Shown: positions 5,587-13,462 of the stretch, in pieces | Position numbering within the stretch: position 1 is the stretch's first letter | Layout: each line of letters opens with the position of its first letter | NCBI GenBank assembly: GCA_023400335.1 | Contig: JAEXFF010000332.1 | Span: forward strand, 1 to 14,326 | Origin: Bacteroidota bacterium | GTDB lineage: Bacteria; Bacteroidota; Bacteroidia; Bacteroidales; Marinifilaceae | Direction: 5' to 3' | Length of the DNA stretch: 14,326 bases | Translations under genes and position numbers: made by a program | The notes under the pieces: generated by a model | Database searches by the model: none | What the model was told of the DNA's origin: nothing | The model's input: only the letters and a program-made list of their open reading frames with translations

Positions 5587-7479
5587 ATGAGAAAATGGAG
5601 TATTGAGGATTCAGCAGAATTATACAACATCAATGGTTGGGGGCTGAACTATTTTTCAATTAATGAAAAGGGACACGTAGCAGTAACTCCTAAAGCCGAC
5701 GGCCCCTCTATCGATCTGAAAGAATTAATGGAAGAATTACAAGTACGTGATGTAGAAGCCCCTATGTTGTTGCGATTCCCGGATATTCTGGACAACCGGA
5801 TAGAAAAGATATCCAACTGCTTTGAATTTGCAGCCCGTGAATACGGTTATACTGCAAAAAACTTCATTATTTATCCCATTAAAGTCAATCAGATGCGTCC
5901 TGTGGTAGAAGAAATCGTCAGCCACGGAAACAAATTCAACATCGGGCTGGAAGCCGGTTCCAAACCGGAGTTACATGCTGTTCTGTCCATCGATATAGAC
6001 GACGACGCCATGATTATTTGTAATGGCTATAAGGATGAAAGTTACATAGAATTGGCATTACTGGCTCAAAAGATGGGGAAACGTATTTTTCTGGTCGTCG
6101 AAAAATTAATGGAACTCCGTAATATTGCCAAACTGGCTAAAAAGATGAATATTCGTCCGAATATCGGAATCCGCATAAAACTTGCCAGTTCCGGTAGCGG
6201 AAAATGGGAAGAATCAGGAGGGGATGTAAGTAAATTCGGTGTAAATTCCAGCGAATTACTGGAAGCGTTGGATATTCTTGATAAATACAAAATGAGGGAT
6301 TGTCTGCAGCTCATTCATTTTCATATTGGCAGTCAGGTTACAAACATCCGTCGGATCAAAACAGCCCTCAAAGAAGCTTCCCAATTTTATGTACAACTCC
6401 AAAATATGGGATACGAAATAAATTTCGTAGATATAGGGGGAGGATTAGGCGTAGATTACGACGGAACCCGATCTTCAACTTCAGGGAATAGTATGAATTA
6501 TTCTATACAGGAATATGTAAATGATGCCGTATCTTCTATTGTAGATGCCTGCGAAAAGAATAATCTGCGACAACCCAATATTATCACGGAGTCCGGGCGT
6601 TCGCTTACAGCACACCATTCAGTACTGGTATTCGAAGCATTGGCCAGTACCCATTTACCGGCTTTTGATGAAAATGAAGAGATTTCCGAAGATGCTCATG
6701 AATTAGTAAAGGAACTCTATGAATTATGGGAAAACCTGAATCAACCCCGTTTGCTGGAGACCTGGCACGACGCCGTACAATGCAGGGAAGATGCATTAGG
6801 ACTTTTCAATTTGGGATTGATTGACTTAAAAACCAGAGCACAAGTAGAACGCCTGTTCTGGTCCGTTGCCCGGGATGTCTATCAGATGGCCGAAGCAACA
6901 AAACATGCACCGGATGAATTAAAGAAAATTTCTAAGATGTTGCCGGATAAATATTTCTGTAATTTCTCTTTATTTCAGTCTCTCCCGGACTCCTGGGCCA
7001 TCGATCAGATTTTTCCCATCATGCCTATCAGCAGATTAAATGAACAACCCACAAAATCTGCAACCATTCAGGACATTACGTGTGATTCTGACGGGAAAAT
7101 AGATAATTTTATCTCTACCCGCAATTTCTCTTACCACTTACCCGCACACGAACTCAACGATAAAGAACCTTATTATTTCGGTGTATTTCTGGTCGGGGCT
7201 TATCAGGAAATCTTGGGAGATTTGCATAATCTTTTCGGCGACACAAATGCTGTACATATTAAAGTGAAAGGAAATGAGTATGTTATCGATAAAATCATCG
7301 AAGGAGAAACAGTAGCCGATGTATTGGAATACGTACAATTCACACCTAAAAAAATGGCCCGTACTGTAGAAGTTTGGGTTACTGCCTCTGTGAAAAAAGG
7401 TATTATTTCAGCCGAAGAAGGAAGGGAGTTTTTATCGAATTACCGTTCCGGACTTTATGGCTATACTTATTTAGAATAG
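5587..7479 (+). CDS. speA: Biosynthetic arginine decarboxylase
   Basis: Pyridoxal-phosphate arginine decarboxylase of the SpeA type (fold III, alanine-racemase-like barrel), converting arginine to agmatine and CO2; cytosolic. The 630-residue length is near the family's usual size. Landmarks: YPIKVNQ at 96-102 with the PLP lysine K99, HFHIGSQ at 244-250, the phosphate-binding GGGLGVDYDG at 284-293, ESGR at 335-338, an inserted helical domain at roughly 360-455, and DITCDSDG at 496-503 with the conserved catalytic cysteine C499 expected to act from the neighbouring subunit. GAYQEILGDLHNLFG at 537-551 is also family-typical. All key residues are intact. It stands alone on the plus strand with its own promoter box and a large 3' hairpin. 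The agmatine-using ureohydrolase lies 2.3 kb downstream on the opposite strand, consistent with one polyamine pathway. Confidence 0.97.
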   Translation: MRKWSIEDSAELYNINGWGLNYFSINEKGHVAVTPKADGPSIDLKELMEELQVRDVEAPMLLRFPDILDNRIEKISNCFEFAAREYGYTAKNFIIYPIKVNQMRPVVEEIVSHGNKFNIGLEAGSKPELHAVLSIDIDDDAMIICNGYKDESYIELALLAQKMGKRIFLVVEKLMELRNIAKLAKKMNIRPNIGIRIKLASSGSGKWEESGGDVSKFGVNSSELLEALDILDKYKMRDCLQLIHFHIGSQVTNIRRIKTALKEASQFYVQLQNMGYEINFVDIGGGLGVDYDGTRSSTSGNSMNYSIQEYVNDAVSSIVDACEKNNLRQPNIITESGRSLTAHHSVLVFEALASTHLPAFDENEEISEDAHELVKELYELWENLNQPRLLETWHDAVQCREDALGLFNLGLIDLKTRAQVERLFWSVARDVYQMAEATKHAPDELKKISKMLPDKYFCNFSLFQSLPDSWAIDQIFPIMPISRLNEQPTKSATIQDITCDSDGKIDNFISTRNFSYHLPAHELNDKEPYYFGVFLVGAYQEILGDLHNLFGDTNAVHIKVKGNEYVIDKIIEGETVADVLEYVQFTPKKMARTVEVWVTASVKKGIISAEEGREFLSNYRSGLYGYTYLE

Positions 7480-7498
7480 ATACTGTACATTTTATTAA

Positions 7499-7585
7499 AG
7501 TCCTTAAGCATTTTGCTGAAGCATACTATTTTTCCGGTAAACTCCGAAAAAACACTTCAGTAATCCCTTAAAATGCTTAAGGGCT
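7499..7585. terminator. Large nested inverted repeat between speA and the rhomboid gene
   Basis: The outer arms 7499-7514 and 7570-7585 form 16 consecutive pairs with one T-G wobble (core CCTTAAGCATTTT against AAAATGCTTAAGG). Inside, CTGAAG (7516-7521) pairs with CTTCAG (7555-7560). Further in, TTTTTCCGG (7529-7537) pairs with CCGAAAAA (7544-7551) with one bulged C. The structure sits between convergent genes and can act as a bidirectional terminator. Its size and nested design go beyond a simple terminator and suggest a structured 3' RNA or a small palindromic element. Confidence 0.7.
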
Positions 7586-7610
7586 ATTTTATTTACAGGA
7601 GTTGAATCGC

Positions 7611-8204
7611 TTAAAAATGATCTAAAAACACTTGTAATAACCGGGGTTCCAAAAATACAGGATAGATAAAACCAAATACGGCCCCATAAAAATGGGCATT
7701 ATGATTAATATGCCCCCCTCCGCGTTTAGCCATATACTGGCAATAAATAAGATAAAGAACCCCAAATAAAATTCCGGGAACAGGTACTACTGCAAACAAA
7801 AGAATTTTATCCCAGGGATTCAAAAATATACAACTGAACAGCACAGCAGCCACTGCCCCGGATGCACCGATAGAAGAATAATAAGGCTCATTCCGGTACC
7901 GGAATAAATCGTACAGAGAGGCGACAATCATTCCTCCGAAATACAATATAAGATAAGCCCATGCCCCGAAATCGTTGTATCGGAAAACAGATTCTATATA
8001 AATCCCAAACGACCAATAAGTAAACATATTGACAAATAAATGTGTCATATCCGCATGTACAAATCCATGGGTAATCAACCGGTACCACTCTCCCGCGTGT
8101 ATGACTCTATAAGGATTCATAGACAATTTCTCTAATAAAGCCCGGTTATTGAAACACATCAGAGAAATTACAACTGTCAATCCGATAATGGCATAGGTTA
8201 TCAT
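7611..8204 (-). CDS. Rhomboid-family intramembrane serine protease
   Basis: A 197-residue polytopic membrane protease of the rhomboid family, which cleaves transmembrane segments inside the bilayer. The catalytic dyad is present: S115 in SIGASGAVAA (111-120) and H171 in NHNAHFYGAVFGF (168-180). The oxyanion-type HxxxN motif is H55-N59 in THLFVNMF, following the WYRLITHGFVH segment (40-50). About six hydrophobic segments fit the basic bacterial six-TM form, without an added cytoplasmic domain. It is downstream of the YciI-like gene with a 13-base spacer, so the two are probably one transcript. The substrate cannot be inferred. Confidence 0.94.
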   Translation of the reverse strand: MITYAIIGLTVVISLMCFNNRALLEKLSMNPYRVIHAGEWYRLITHGFVHADMTHLFVNMFTYWSFGIYIESVFRYNDFGAWAYLILYFGGMIVASLYDLFRYRNEPYYSSIGASGAVAAVLFSCIFLNPWDKILLFAVVPVPGILFGVLYLIYCQYMAKRGGGHINHNAHFYGAVFGFIYPVFLEPRLLQVFLDHF

Positions 8205-8217
8205 AATTCAATTGTTT

Positions 8218-8502
8218 TTAAAAGAATTTTTCAAAGCCTTCCGCATACTTTGTCAATGAAATATCGATGATTTCATAATCAGCAATACCTTTAAAATAGA
8301 AAGGATCTTCTTCAATAATTGCATTTACTTCCTCTCTATCCGAAGCATTACATAAGATACATCCTCCTGTACGGGGATTCCGTCTTCCGGAAAAAATAAA
8401 TTTTTTCAACGCATAATATTTGTCCAGATATGCCCGGTGAGCCCCCAGATTTTCTTCCACTTCTTCAAGCGGCCTTTTGTAATTTACCAAAAATATAAAC
8501 AT
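8218..8502 (-). CDS. YciI-like (YCII domain) protein
   Basis: A 94-residue protein of the YCII family, small ferredoxin-like-fold proteins that form dimers. Family features are FIFLVNYKRPLEEV at the N-terminus, HRAYLDKY at 22-29 with the conserved His22 and Asp27, the SGRRNPRTGGCILCNA strand pair, and EEDPFYFKGIADYEIIDI (D62-P63-F64). A few family members have enzyme-like or enzyme-fused roles, but most have no assigned reaction. It is probably co-transcribed with the rhomboid gene. The substrate is unknown. Confidence 0.88.
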   Translation of the reverse strand: MFIFLVNYKRPLEEVEENLGAHRAYLDKYYALKKFIFSGRRNPRTGGCILCNASDREEVNAIIEEDPFYFKGIADYEIIDISLTKYAEGFEKFF

Positions 8503-8527
8503 AAATACTTTTCAAAATTCACAAATT

Positions 8528-8604
8528 AAGTCCATAAAGTCCTGTGAGCTTCTCTATTCAGTTGGAACCAAATAGGTTGGAAATACAACAGACTTTATGG
8601 ACTT
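8528..8604. repeat. 77-bp element with perfect 14-bp terminal inverted repeats
   Basis: AAGTCCATAAAGTC (8528-8541) is the exact reverse complement of GACTTTATGGACTT (8591-8604). The 49-base interior contains the direct repeat GTTGGAA twice (8561-8567 and 8576-8582) and a small TTGG-AA-CCAA hairpin. It sits between the deoxyhypusine-synthase-like gene and the YciI gene, both on the minus strand, so it may terminate the former. The left arm begins AAGTCC.TAA, as does the hairpin after speA. No plain target-site duplication is visible. Confidence 0.6.
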
Positions 8605-8627
8605 TTAAATATTCACTCCGGTAAGTA

Positions 8628-9650
8628 CTATTTCTTTTCGTACAATTTTACCCAGTTTTTATATTCTCTGTTTTTCCATGCATTACTATGATATACATAA
8701 CTGGCAATCAGAGGAATTACTGTAGTACCTTCGGCATATACCATTTGTTCATATGTCACGTCTACCTTACCCCATGAACAAGCTTCTTTTAAAGTAGAAG
8801 AAGAACAAGCTCCGTCCCGTACATCAGCTACTGTAATCTGTATGGCATATTTATGCATAGGAACCTCATGCCCTAAAATTTCAGCGCAAACGACCGTATC
8901 CTGTGCAAAATTCTTGGGGGTCCCTCCTCCTATCATAAATAAACCGGTAGTCGGGGCATTCATTTTGATCATGGTCAATTCGATAAAGTCTTTTACAGAA
9001 TCGATAGAGACATGTTTATCCGGACGTTCCCACTGGTGTTTTCCAATACCGAATCCGGCACTGCAATCTGAAAAAGCCGGACAGAAAATAGGCACTCCAC
9101 ATTCATAACACGTCTGGATCAAACTGTCTTTTTTCACCGAATGTTCTGTCAGCCATTTTCCGATTTCCCAAATAAACTCACGGGAAGAATAAGGACGGGG
9201 TTCCAGAGCATTTGCTATCTCATACGTTGTATGATCACAAATCTGCAATTCTTCTTCATCAATAAAAGTATCGTAAATACGATCAATATATAAATCTCTC
9301 AATTGCATATCCGGAACGTCCTGACGGCCTTTATAATGCTTGAATCCTAAAGCTTCAAACAAATCCATATCAATAATAGATGCTCCGGTCGCTACAACGA
9401 CATCGATCATCTTATTGCGGACCATATCCACATATACCTGCATACATCCGGCAGCACTTGTACTTCCAGCAATGGTAAGAATATTCGTACACTCTTTTTC
9501 CTTTACCATTTTCATTAAAATATCAGCTGCACGGGCCGTATCGCGTGAGGTGAAGGACATATCGCGCATAGCGTCAATCAACTGGGTTGAATCGTAAGAC
9601 TTGATGTCGATGTGTTTAATTGTGTCTTTTAATAAATCTTTCTTTTCCAT
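8628..9650 (-). CDS. Deoxyhypusine-synthase-like protein (polyamine synthase candidate)
   Basis: A 340-residue member of the deoxyhypusine synthase family, which uses NAD to transfer a butylamine unit through an enzyme lysine. The NAD-binding region shows ILTIAGSTSAAG (57-68) and VVVATGASIIDMDL (84-97). IFCPAFSDCSAGFG follows at 188-201 and MIGGGTPKNFAQ at 239-250. The active-site lysine is K295 in CSWGKV, with W293 and E289 kept. By my alignment from memory, the position of human Asp316 is C282, and the human KHHI motif is KNFAQ, so substrate binding should differ. Bacteria have no eIF5A, so protein hypusination is unlikely. Homospermidine or another aminoalkyl product from putrescine or agmatine is the likely role. 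It follows the agmatinase gene by 91 bases on the same strand, which supports this. Confidence 0.9.
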   Translation of the reverse strand: MEKKDLLKDTIKHIDIKSYDSTQLIDAMRDMSFTSRDTARAADILMKMVKEKECTNILTIAGSTSAAGCMQVYVDMVRNKMIDVVVATGASIIDMDLFEALGFKHYKGRQDVPDMQLRDLYIDRIYDTFIDEEELQICDHTTYEIANALEPRPYSSREFIWEIGKWLTEHSVKKDSLIQTCYECGVPIFCPAFSDCSAGFGIGKHQWERPDKHVSIDSVKDFIELTMIKMNAPTTGLFMIGGGTPKNFAQDTVVCAEILGHEVPMHKYAIQITVADVRDGACSSSTLKEACSWGKVDVTYEQMVYAEGTTVIPLIASYVYHSNAWKNREYKNWVKLYEKK

Positions 9651-9741
9651 TTTTTAATATAAACAATGTAAGGTACAAATATGAGGACCCCACTGACTCA
9701 GTCAAATTCATTTATAATCTATTTTATTTCCTAAAAAACAT

Positions 9742-10602
9742 CTATCCCTGCACAGGATTGAATTTCATACTCAATATTTGATAAATCAGTTTCGATGCCA
9801 GAAAATCCGGAGCTTTATTGACTTCATTGGGACAAAGTTCTACTACATCCAATCCGATAATATTATGTCTTTCGTTAATCAATTTCAGAAAATTAATTAC
9901 TTCCCGGTAAGCCAAGCCGTCCGGTTCAGGAGTTCCGGTAGAAGGCATATAGGCAGGATCGAATACATCCAAATCAATCGTAATGTATACATTATCATTC
10001 AGTTTTTCAGAAACCTCATACATCCAGGTCGGAGATTCTTTAATTTCATGTGCATAAAAAATCCGGTCGGGATCAATATTGTGTTTTTCTTCTATACAGG
10101 AACTCCGGATTCCCACCTGGGCAATAGTTGCCATTTCTTTCGCCCGGGCCATAACACAAGCATGATTATGGTCTGACCCCTCATAACTGTCCCGCATATC
10201 CGAATGAGCATCTAACTGAAGTACAGAAAAATTTTCATAATGCTTTGCAAAAGCACGGATTGAACCTATACTGACAGAATGTTCCCCTCCTAAAAGAACC
10301 GGGAATTTTTTATCATTTAAAACGGAATCTATCTTTTTCTCCACAGCATCTGCCATCGCCTCCGGCGACTGATTTTCAGTTACGGCATCCAAAGTCGCAA
10401 TCCCCTGTGTATAAACTTCAGAATCTGTTTCAATATCGTAAAGCTCCATATTAGCCGAAGCTTCCAGAATAGCCTGCGGCCCTTTATCGGCTCCCTTCAA
10501 CCAAGTGCTCGTACCATCATACGGAACAGGTAATATAACTATCCTGGCATTTTCATAAGCCGTAAATTCATTATCTAATCCTCCGTAATTCAATTTTTCC
10601 AT
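9742..10602 (-). CDS. speB: Agmatinase-family ureohydrolase
   Basis: A 286-residue manganese ureohydrolase of the arginase/agmatinase family, most likely hydrolysing agmatine to putrescine and urea. All six metal ligands are seen: H108 in GGEHSVSIG, D131/H133/D135 in LDAHSDMRD, and D210/D212 in TIDLDVFDPAYMPSTGTPEP. SDHNHACVM at 143-151 and the C-terminal VVELCPNEVNKAP also fit the agmatinase branch better than arginase. SpeA in the same window supplies its expected substrate, and the deoxyhypusine-synthase-like gene follows on the same strand. A guanidine- or other guanidino-compound hydrolase cannot be excluded from sequence alone. The 221-base spacer upstream contains a weak CTCTCT/AGAGAG hairpin (10631-10648) and no clear promoter box. 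Confidence 0.93.
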   Translation of the reverse strand: MEKLNYGGLDNEFTAYENARIVILPVPYDGTSTWLKGADKGPQAILEASANMELYDIETDSEVYTQGIATLDAVTENQSPEAMADAVEKKIDSVLNDKKFPVLLGGEHSVSIGSIRAFAKHYENFSVLQLDAHSDMRDSYEGSDHNHACVMARAKEMATIAQVGIRSSCIEEKHNIDPDRIFYAHEIKESPTWMYEVSEKLNDNVYITIDLDVFDPAYMPSTGTPEPDGLAYREVINFLKLINERHNIIGLDVVELCPNEVNKAPDFLASKLIYQILSMKFNPVQG

Positions 10603-10823
10603 ACTTAGCGTTTAAAAAGTTTAATAAAGACTCTCTTCTAACAGAGAGGTAAAGTTATGAAATTTCCCGAAATACTTATCCCTCTTTCAAATAAAAACAT
10701 CTGTAAATCCTGCTGATCAGACAAAAACGAAATACTGAACTACTTATTCAAACCTCAGAATAGCCAAACAACTGAACGATTGGGTTTCCAACATTTCGTT
10801 TCCTCTATTTCAGTTCATTCTGT

Positions 10824-12164
10824 CTAGTACAATTTCCCTGAATTTCTATTTTCCATGCCGGTAGCGATACGTTTTATCCCCTCAACAGTTTCGTCTTTAT
10901 TGATGTGAAGTACGACCCGATCCCGCATAATCCATTCCCCTTCTACCATGGAAGAACGGATATTTTTACTATTCATAGCATACACAATAGCCGAATAAAC
11001 GTCATATTGAGGTACCATATTGGTGGCTTCAGCGTGTACTATGATCAAATCAGCCCGTTTCCCTTTTTCAAGAGAGCCGGTAATCTCTCCCAAACCCAAA
11101 GCCCTGGCTCCCTCAATTGTAGCCATTCTCAACGCCATTTTCGCATTTACAGCTTCCGGGTCGGAATGCACTACTTTCGGTAATAAAGCTGCAAAACGCA
11201 TCTCCTCAACCATATCCAAAGAATTATTACTAGCTGTTCCATCCGTTCCCAACCCAACAGTGATACCAGCTTTTATATAAGTATCTGTATCAGCAATACC
11301 ACTGGCAAGTTTCAGATTACTTTTCGGACAATGCCCAATCGAAGTACCCGTCTCCGCTAACAATTCCACTTCTTTTTCATTCAGCCAAACGCAATGGGCA
11401 GCAATCACATTCCGGTCCAATAGACCTATAGAATAAAGGTATTCAGCAGGAGACACTCCTTTCTCTGCTGTAATATCTTTCACTTCTTTACGCGTTTCAG
11501 CCAAATGAATCTGCAATAAAGCCGAATATTGATCTGCCAGTTTTTTCGCTTCTTGTAACGTTTTCTGAGAACAAGTATACGGAGCATGTACACAAACCGA
11601 CGGATGAATGGAAGGATCTCCTGCCCATTTCCGGATAAGCCTCTCCGTCTGTTCAAATCCTTCCCTTACCGTTCGGAAACTGGCTGTAGGAAAATCAATC
11701 ACAGACTCATTCATCACTCCCCTTAAACCTGCTTTCTTGGCTTCTTCAGCAATAATATCTTCATAAAAATACATATCATTAAAGCAGGTAGTCCCGGATT
11801 TTATCATTTCTAAAAATGCCAGGCGGGAGGCAATTCTCACATTTTCCGGACGAACCAATTCTGCTTCTGCCGGGAAAATATATTCTGTCAACCAGGTATG
11901 TAACGGAAGATCATCGGCATATCCCCGAAACATCGTCATAGGGACATGGGTATGCGTATTCACAAAACCGGGAATAATCCACATTCCTCCGGCATCATAA
12001 GCCACTCCGGAAGGATGAATATTCCTCGTTTCCCCATCCCCTAATTCTTCCATCGCCCCTATTTCCTTAATTTTTCCCTGACTTATCCGGATATATCCCT
12101 TCTCAATAACTTCCATACTCCGGTTCATTGTCACAATCCGTGCATTATAAATCAATTTCTCCAT
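10824..12164 (-). CDS. mtaD: MTA/SAH deaminase-type amidohydrolase
   Basis: A 446-residue metal-dependent amidohydrolase of the TRZ/ATZ group, best matching 5'-methylthioadenosine/S-adenosylhomocysteine deaminases, which release ammonia from the adenine ring. Landmarks in this numbering are FVNTHTHVPMT with H71/H73, SGTTCFNDMYFY near 123-134, LQIHLAET with H220 and acid E223, AAHCVWL with H257, SIGHCPKSNLKL with H278, and GLGTDGTASNNSLDM with metal ligand D308. The ATG at 12164 is preferred; the frame also has a TTG two codons upstream. It follows the M24 peptidase gene by 49 bases and may share its transcript. The aminofutalosine deaminase of the alternative menaquinone pathway is a close relative, so the substrate is not certain. 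Confidence 0.88.
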   Translation of the reverse strand: MEKLIYNARIVTMNRSMEVIEKGYIRISQGKIKEIGAMEELGDGETRNIHPSGVAYDAGGMWIIPGFVNTHTHVPMTMFRGYADDLPLHTWLTEYIFPAEAELVRPENVRIASRLAFLEMIKSGTTCFNDMYFYEDIIAEEAKKAGLRGVMNESVIDFPTASFRTVREGFEQTERLIRKWAGDPSIHPSVCVHAPYTCSQKTLQEAKKLADQYSALLQIHLAETRKEVKDITAEKGVSPAEYLYSIGLLDRNVIAAHCVWLNEKEVELLAETGTSIGHCPKSNLKLASGIADTDTYIKAGITVGLGTDGTASNNSLDMVEEMRFAALLPKVVHSDPEAVNAKMALRMATIEGARALGLGEITGSLEKGKRADLIIVHAEATNMVPQYDVYSAIVYAMNSKNIRSSMVEGEWIMRDRVVLHINKDETVEGIKRIATGMENRNSGKLY

Positions 12165-12213
12165 AAACAAGTTTTTAGTTTTGTAAAGATAAAGATATTG
12201 CAGAATTTCCGGT

Positions 12214-13380
12214 TTATTCCAAAGGAATAATCTCTTCCGGAAAATAAGTCAATTTTTTAAGACCGTTTGCAGTCACTAAAAAAGTATTTTCTATTCCGAC
12301 AGCTCCCACCGAAGGAATAACAAATTTTGGTTCAAAAGCAAATGTCATCCCTATCTGAAGCACTTCTTTAGAACGGGAAGCCAAAACAGGCAATTCGTTG
12401 ATTTGCAACCCTACCCCATGTCCCACAAAATGAGCTTGTTGACGGGTTCCCATAAAATAAGCTGATAACCCCGCTTCTTTTATTCTTTTTTCCACTTTCC
12501 GGTAAACTTCAGCACAGGCAGTTCCCGGCCCAACTGTATCCATAATTTCCTGATGAAGCCAGCGGGATATCTCATGAGCTTTATAAGCTTCGGAAGACAG
12601 TTTTCCGATAGCGTATACACGGGTCATATCCGTCTGATAAGCTGTATAATTACCAGCCATATCTATCATCACGGAAATCCCTTTTTTTAAAAGTGTTCCG
12701 TTAGCTCCCAAAGGGGAAGAAGGATGTATCCCGCCACCCCCTAAAGCAAAATCGAAAGGAGAGGGCACTTCAGCATTTTCTCCCGCCAATACACTTCCCA
12801 TAAAAATTTCCATGTGGCTCCCAAAAGTCCTGAAAAAACCAATCGACCCCTTCCGGCGCATTCTGTACTCTATTTCATACTGTAATTCGAGATCCGTCAT
12901 GCCCGGCCGATAGCATTCCGGAATCTGACTGTAGACAAAGCTCTGTTTTTCTGCAGTCTCCTGCATTTGCTGAATCTCCCAAGCGGATTTTATCATCCGC
13001 ATCCGGCGGATCCAAGGCGTAATATTACCCGTCCCCTGAAGTTCAAAAATATGTTGTAAACGAATGGTTTCACTATAAGTCAATTCATCCTCCTCCAATA
13101 AAAGCCTTTCCGGAAGTTTCCATCCGTTCTCCCGAAATAAATCCGGAATCTGTTCCGGTTTTCTTATAAAATGAACATTCCTCTCCAATAAATCAACCGG
13201 ACGTTTTACAAACAAATGCGGTTCCCCTTCTACAGGTAAATAATAATAACCGTTAAAAACATATCCACACAGATAATACAAATTCAGGGGTATTGTCAAC
13301 AGACAGGCTTCCATGCCTCTCTCATCCATCTGTTTTTGTATAGTTCTGCGCCTTTGCAGTAAATCCGCTTCCAGTGACAT
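12214..13380 (-). CDS. M24-family metallopeptidase (aminopeptidase P/prolidase-like)
   Basis: A 388-residue peptidase with a creatinase-like N-terminal domain (about 1-125) and a C-terminal pita-bread domain (about 130-385). The five dinuclear metal ligands are present: D240 in MIDMAGNYTAYQTD, D251, H321 in HFVGHGVGL, E350 in FAFEPKFV and E364 in GIENTFLV. GGIHPSSPLG (217-226) supplies a further His. This suggests Xaa-Pro dipeptidase or aminopeptidase activity in the cytosol. The frame stays open to an upstream ATG at 13500, but that would overlap the preceding gene by 38 bases, add a basic non-homologous 40-residue leader and place the promoter box inside the gene. The ATG at 13380 is therefore chosen. 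Confidence 0.92.
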   Translation of the reverse strand: MSLEADLLQRRRTIQKQMDERGMEACLLTIPLNLYYLCGYVFNGYYYLPVEGEPHLFVKRPVDLLERNVHFIRKPEQIPDLFRENGWKLPERLLLEEDELTYSETIRLQHIFELQGTGNITPWIRRMRMIKSAWEIQQMQETAEKQSFVYSQIPECYRPGMTDLELQYEIEYRMRRKGSIGFFRTFGSHMEIFMGSVLAGENAEVPSPFDFALGGGGIHPSSPLGANGTLLKKGISVMIDMAGNYTAYQTDMTRVYAIGKLSSEAYKAHEISRWLHQEIMDTVGPGTACAEVYRKVEKRIKEAGLSAYFMGTRQQAHFVGHGVGLQINELPVLASRSKEVLQIGMTFAFEPKFVIPSVGAVGIENTFLVTANGLKKLTYFPEEIIPLE

Positions 13381-13400
13381 TTTTTTCTTTTTATATGCGA

Positions 13401-13408
13401 CAAATATA
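13401..13408 (-). promoter_or_regulatory. Promoter -7 box of the M24 peptidase gene (TATATTTG)
   Basis: The minus strand reads TATATTTG, an exact TAnnTTTG match, 20 bases before the ATG at 13380. It lies within the long version of the reading frame, which argues for the shorter start. Confidence 0.55.
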
Positions 13409-13462
13409 AAGATAATGCTTCTATAACAAATCCTCCTTAGGGCGAAAATATACCGGGCAGCC

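Noticed and set aside
9778..10176. 132-codon plus-strand frame opposite the agmatinase gene
   Set aside because: It is a shadow of a clearly conserved gene on the other strand and has no independent protein features.
10770..10815. AACTGAA/TTCAGTT 7-bp inverted repeat downstream of the amidohydrolase gene
   Set aside because: The stem is short with a 32-base interior and no T-run on the minus strand, so terminator function is not supported.
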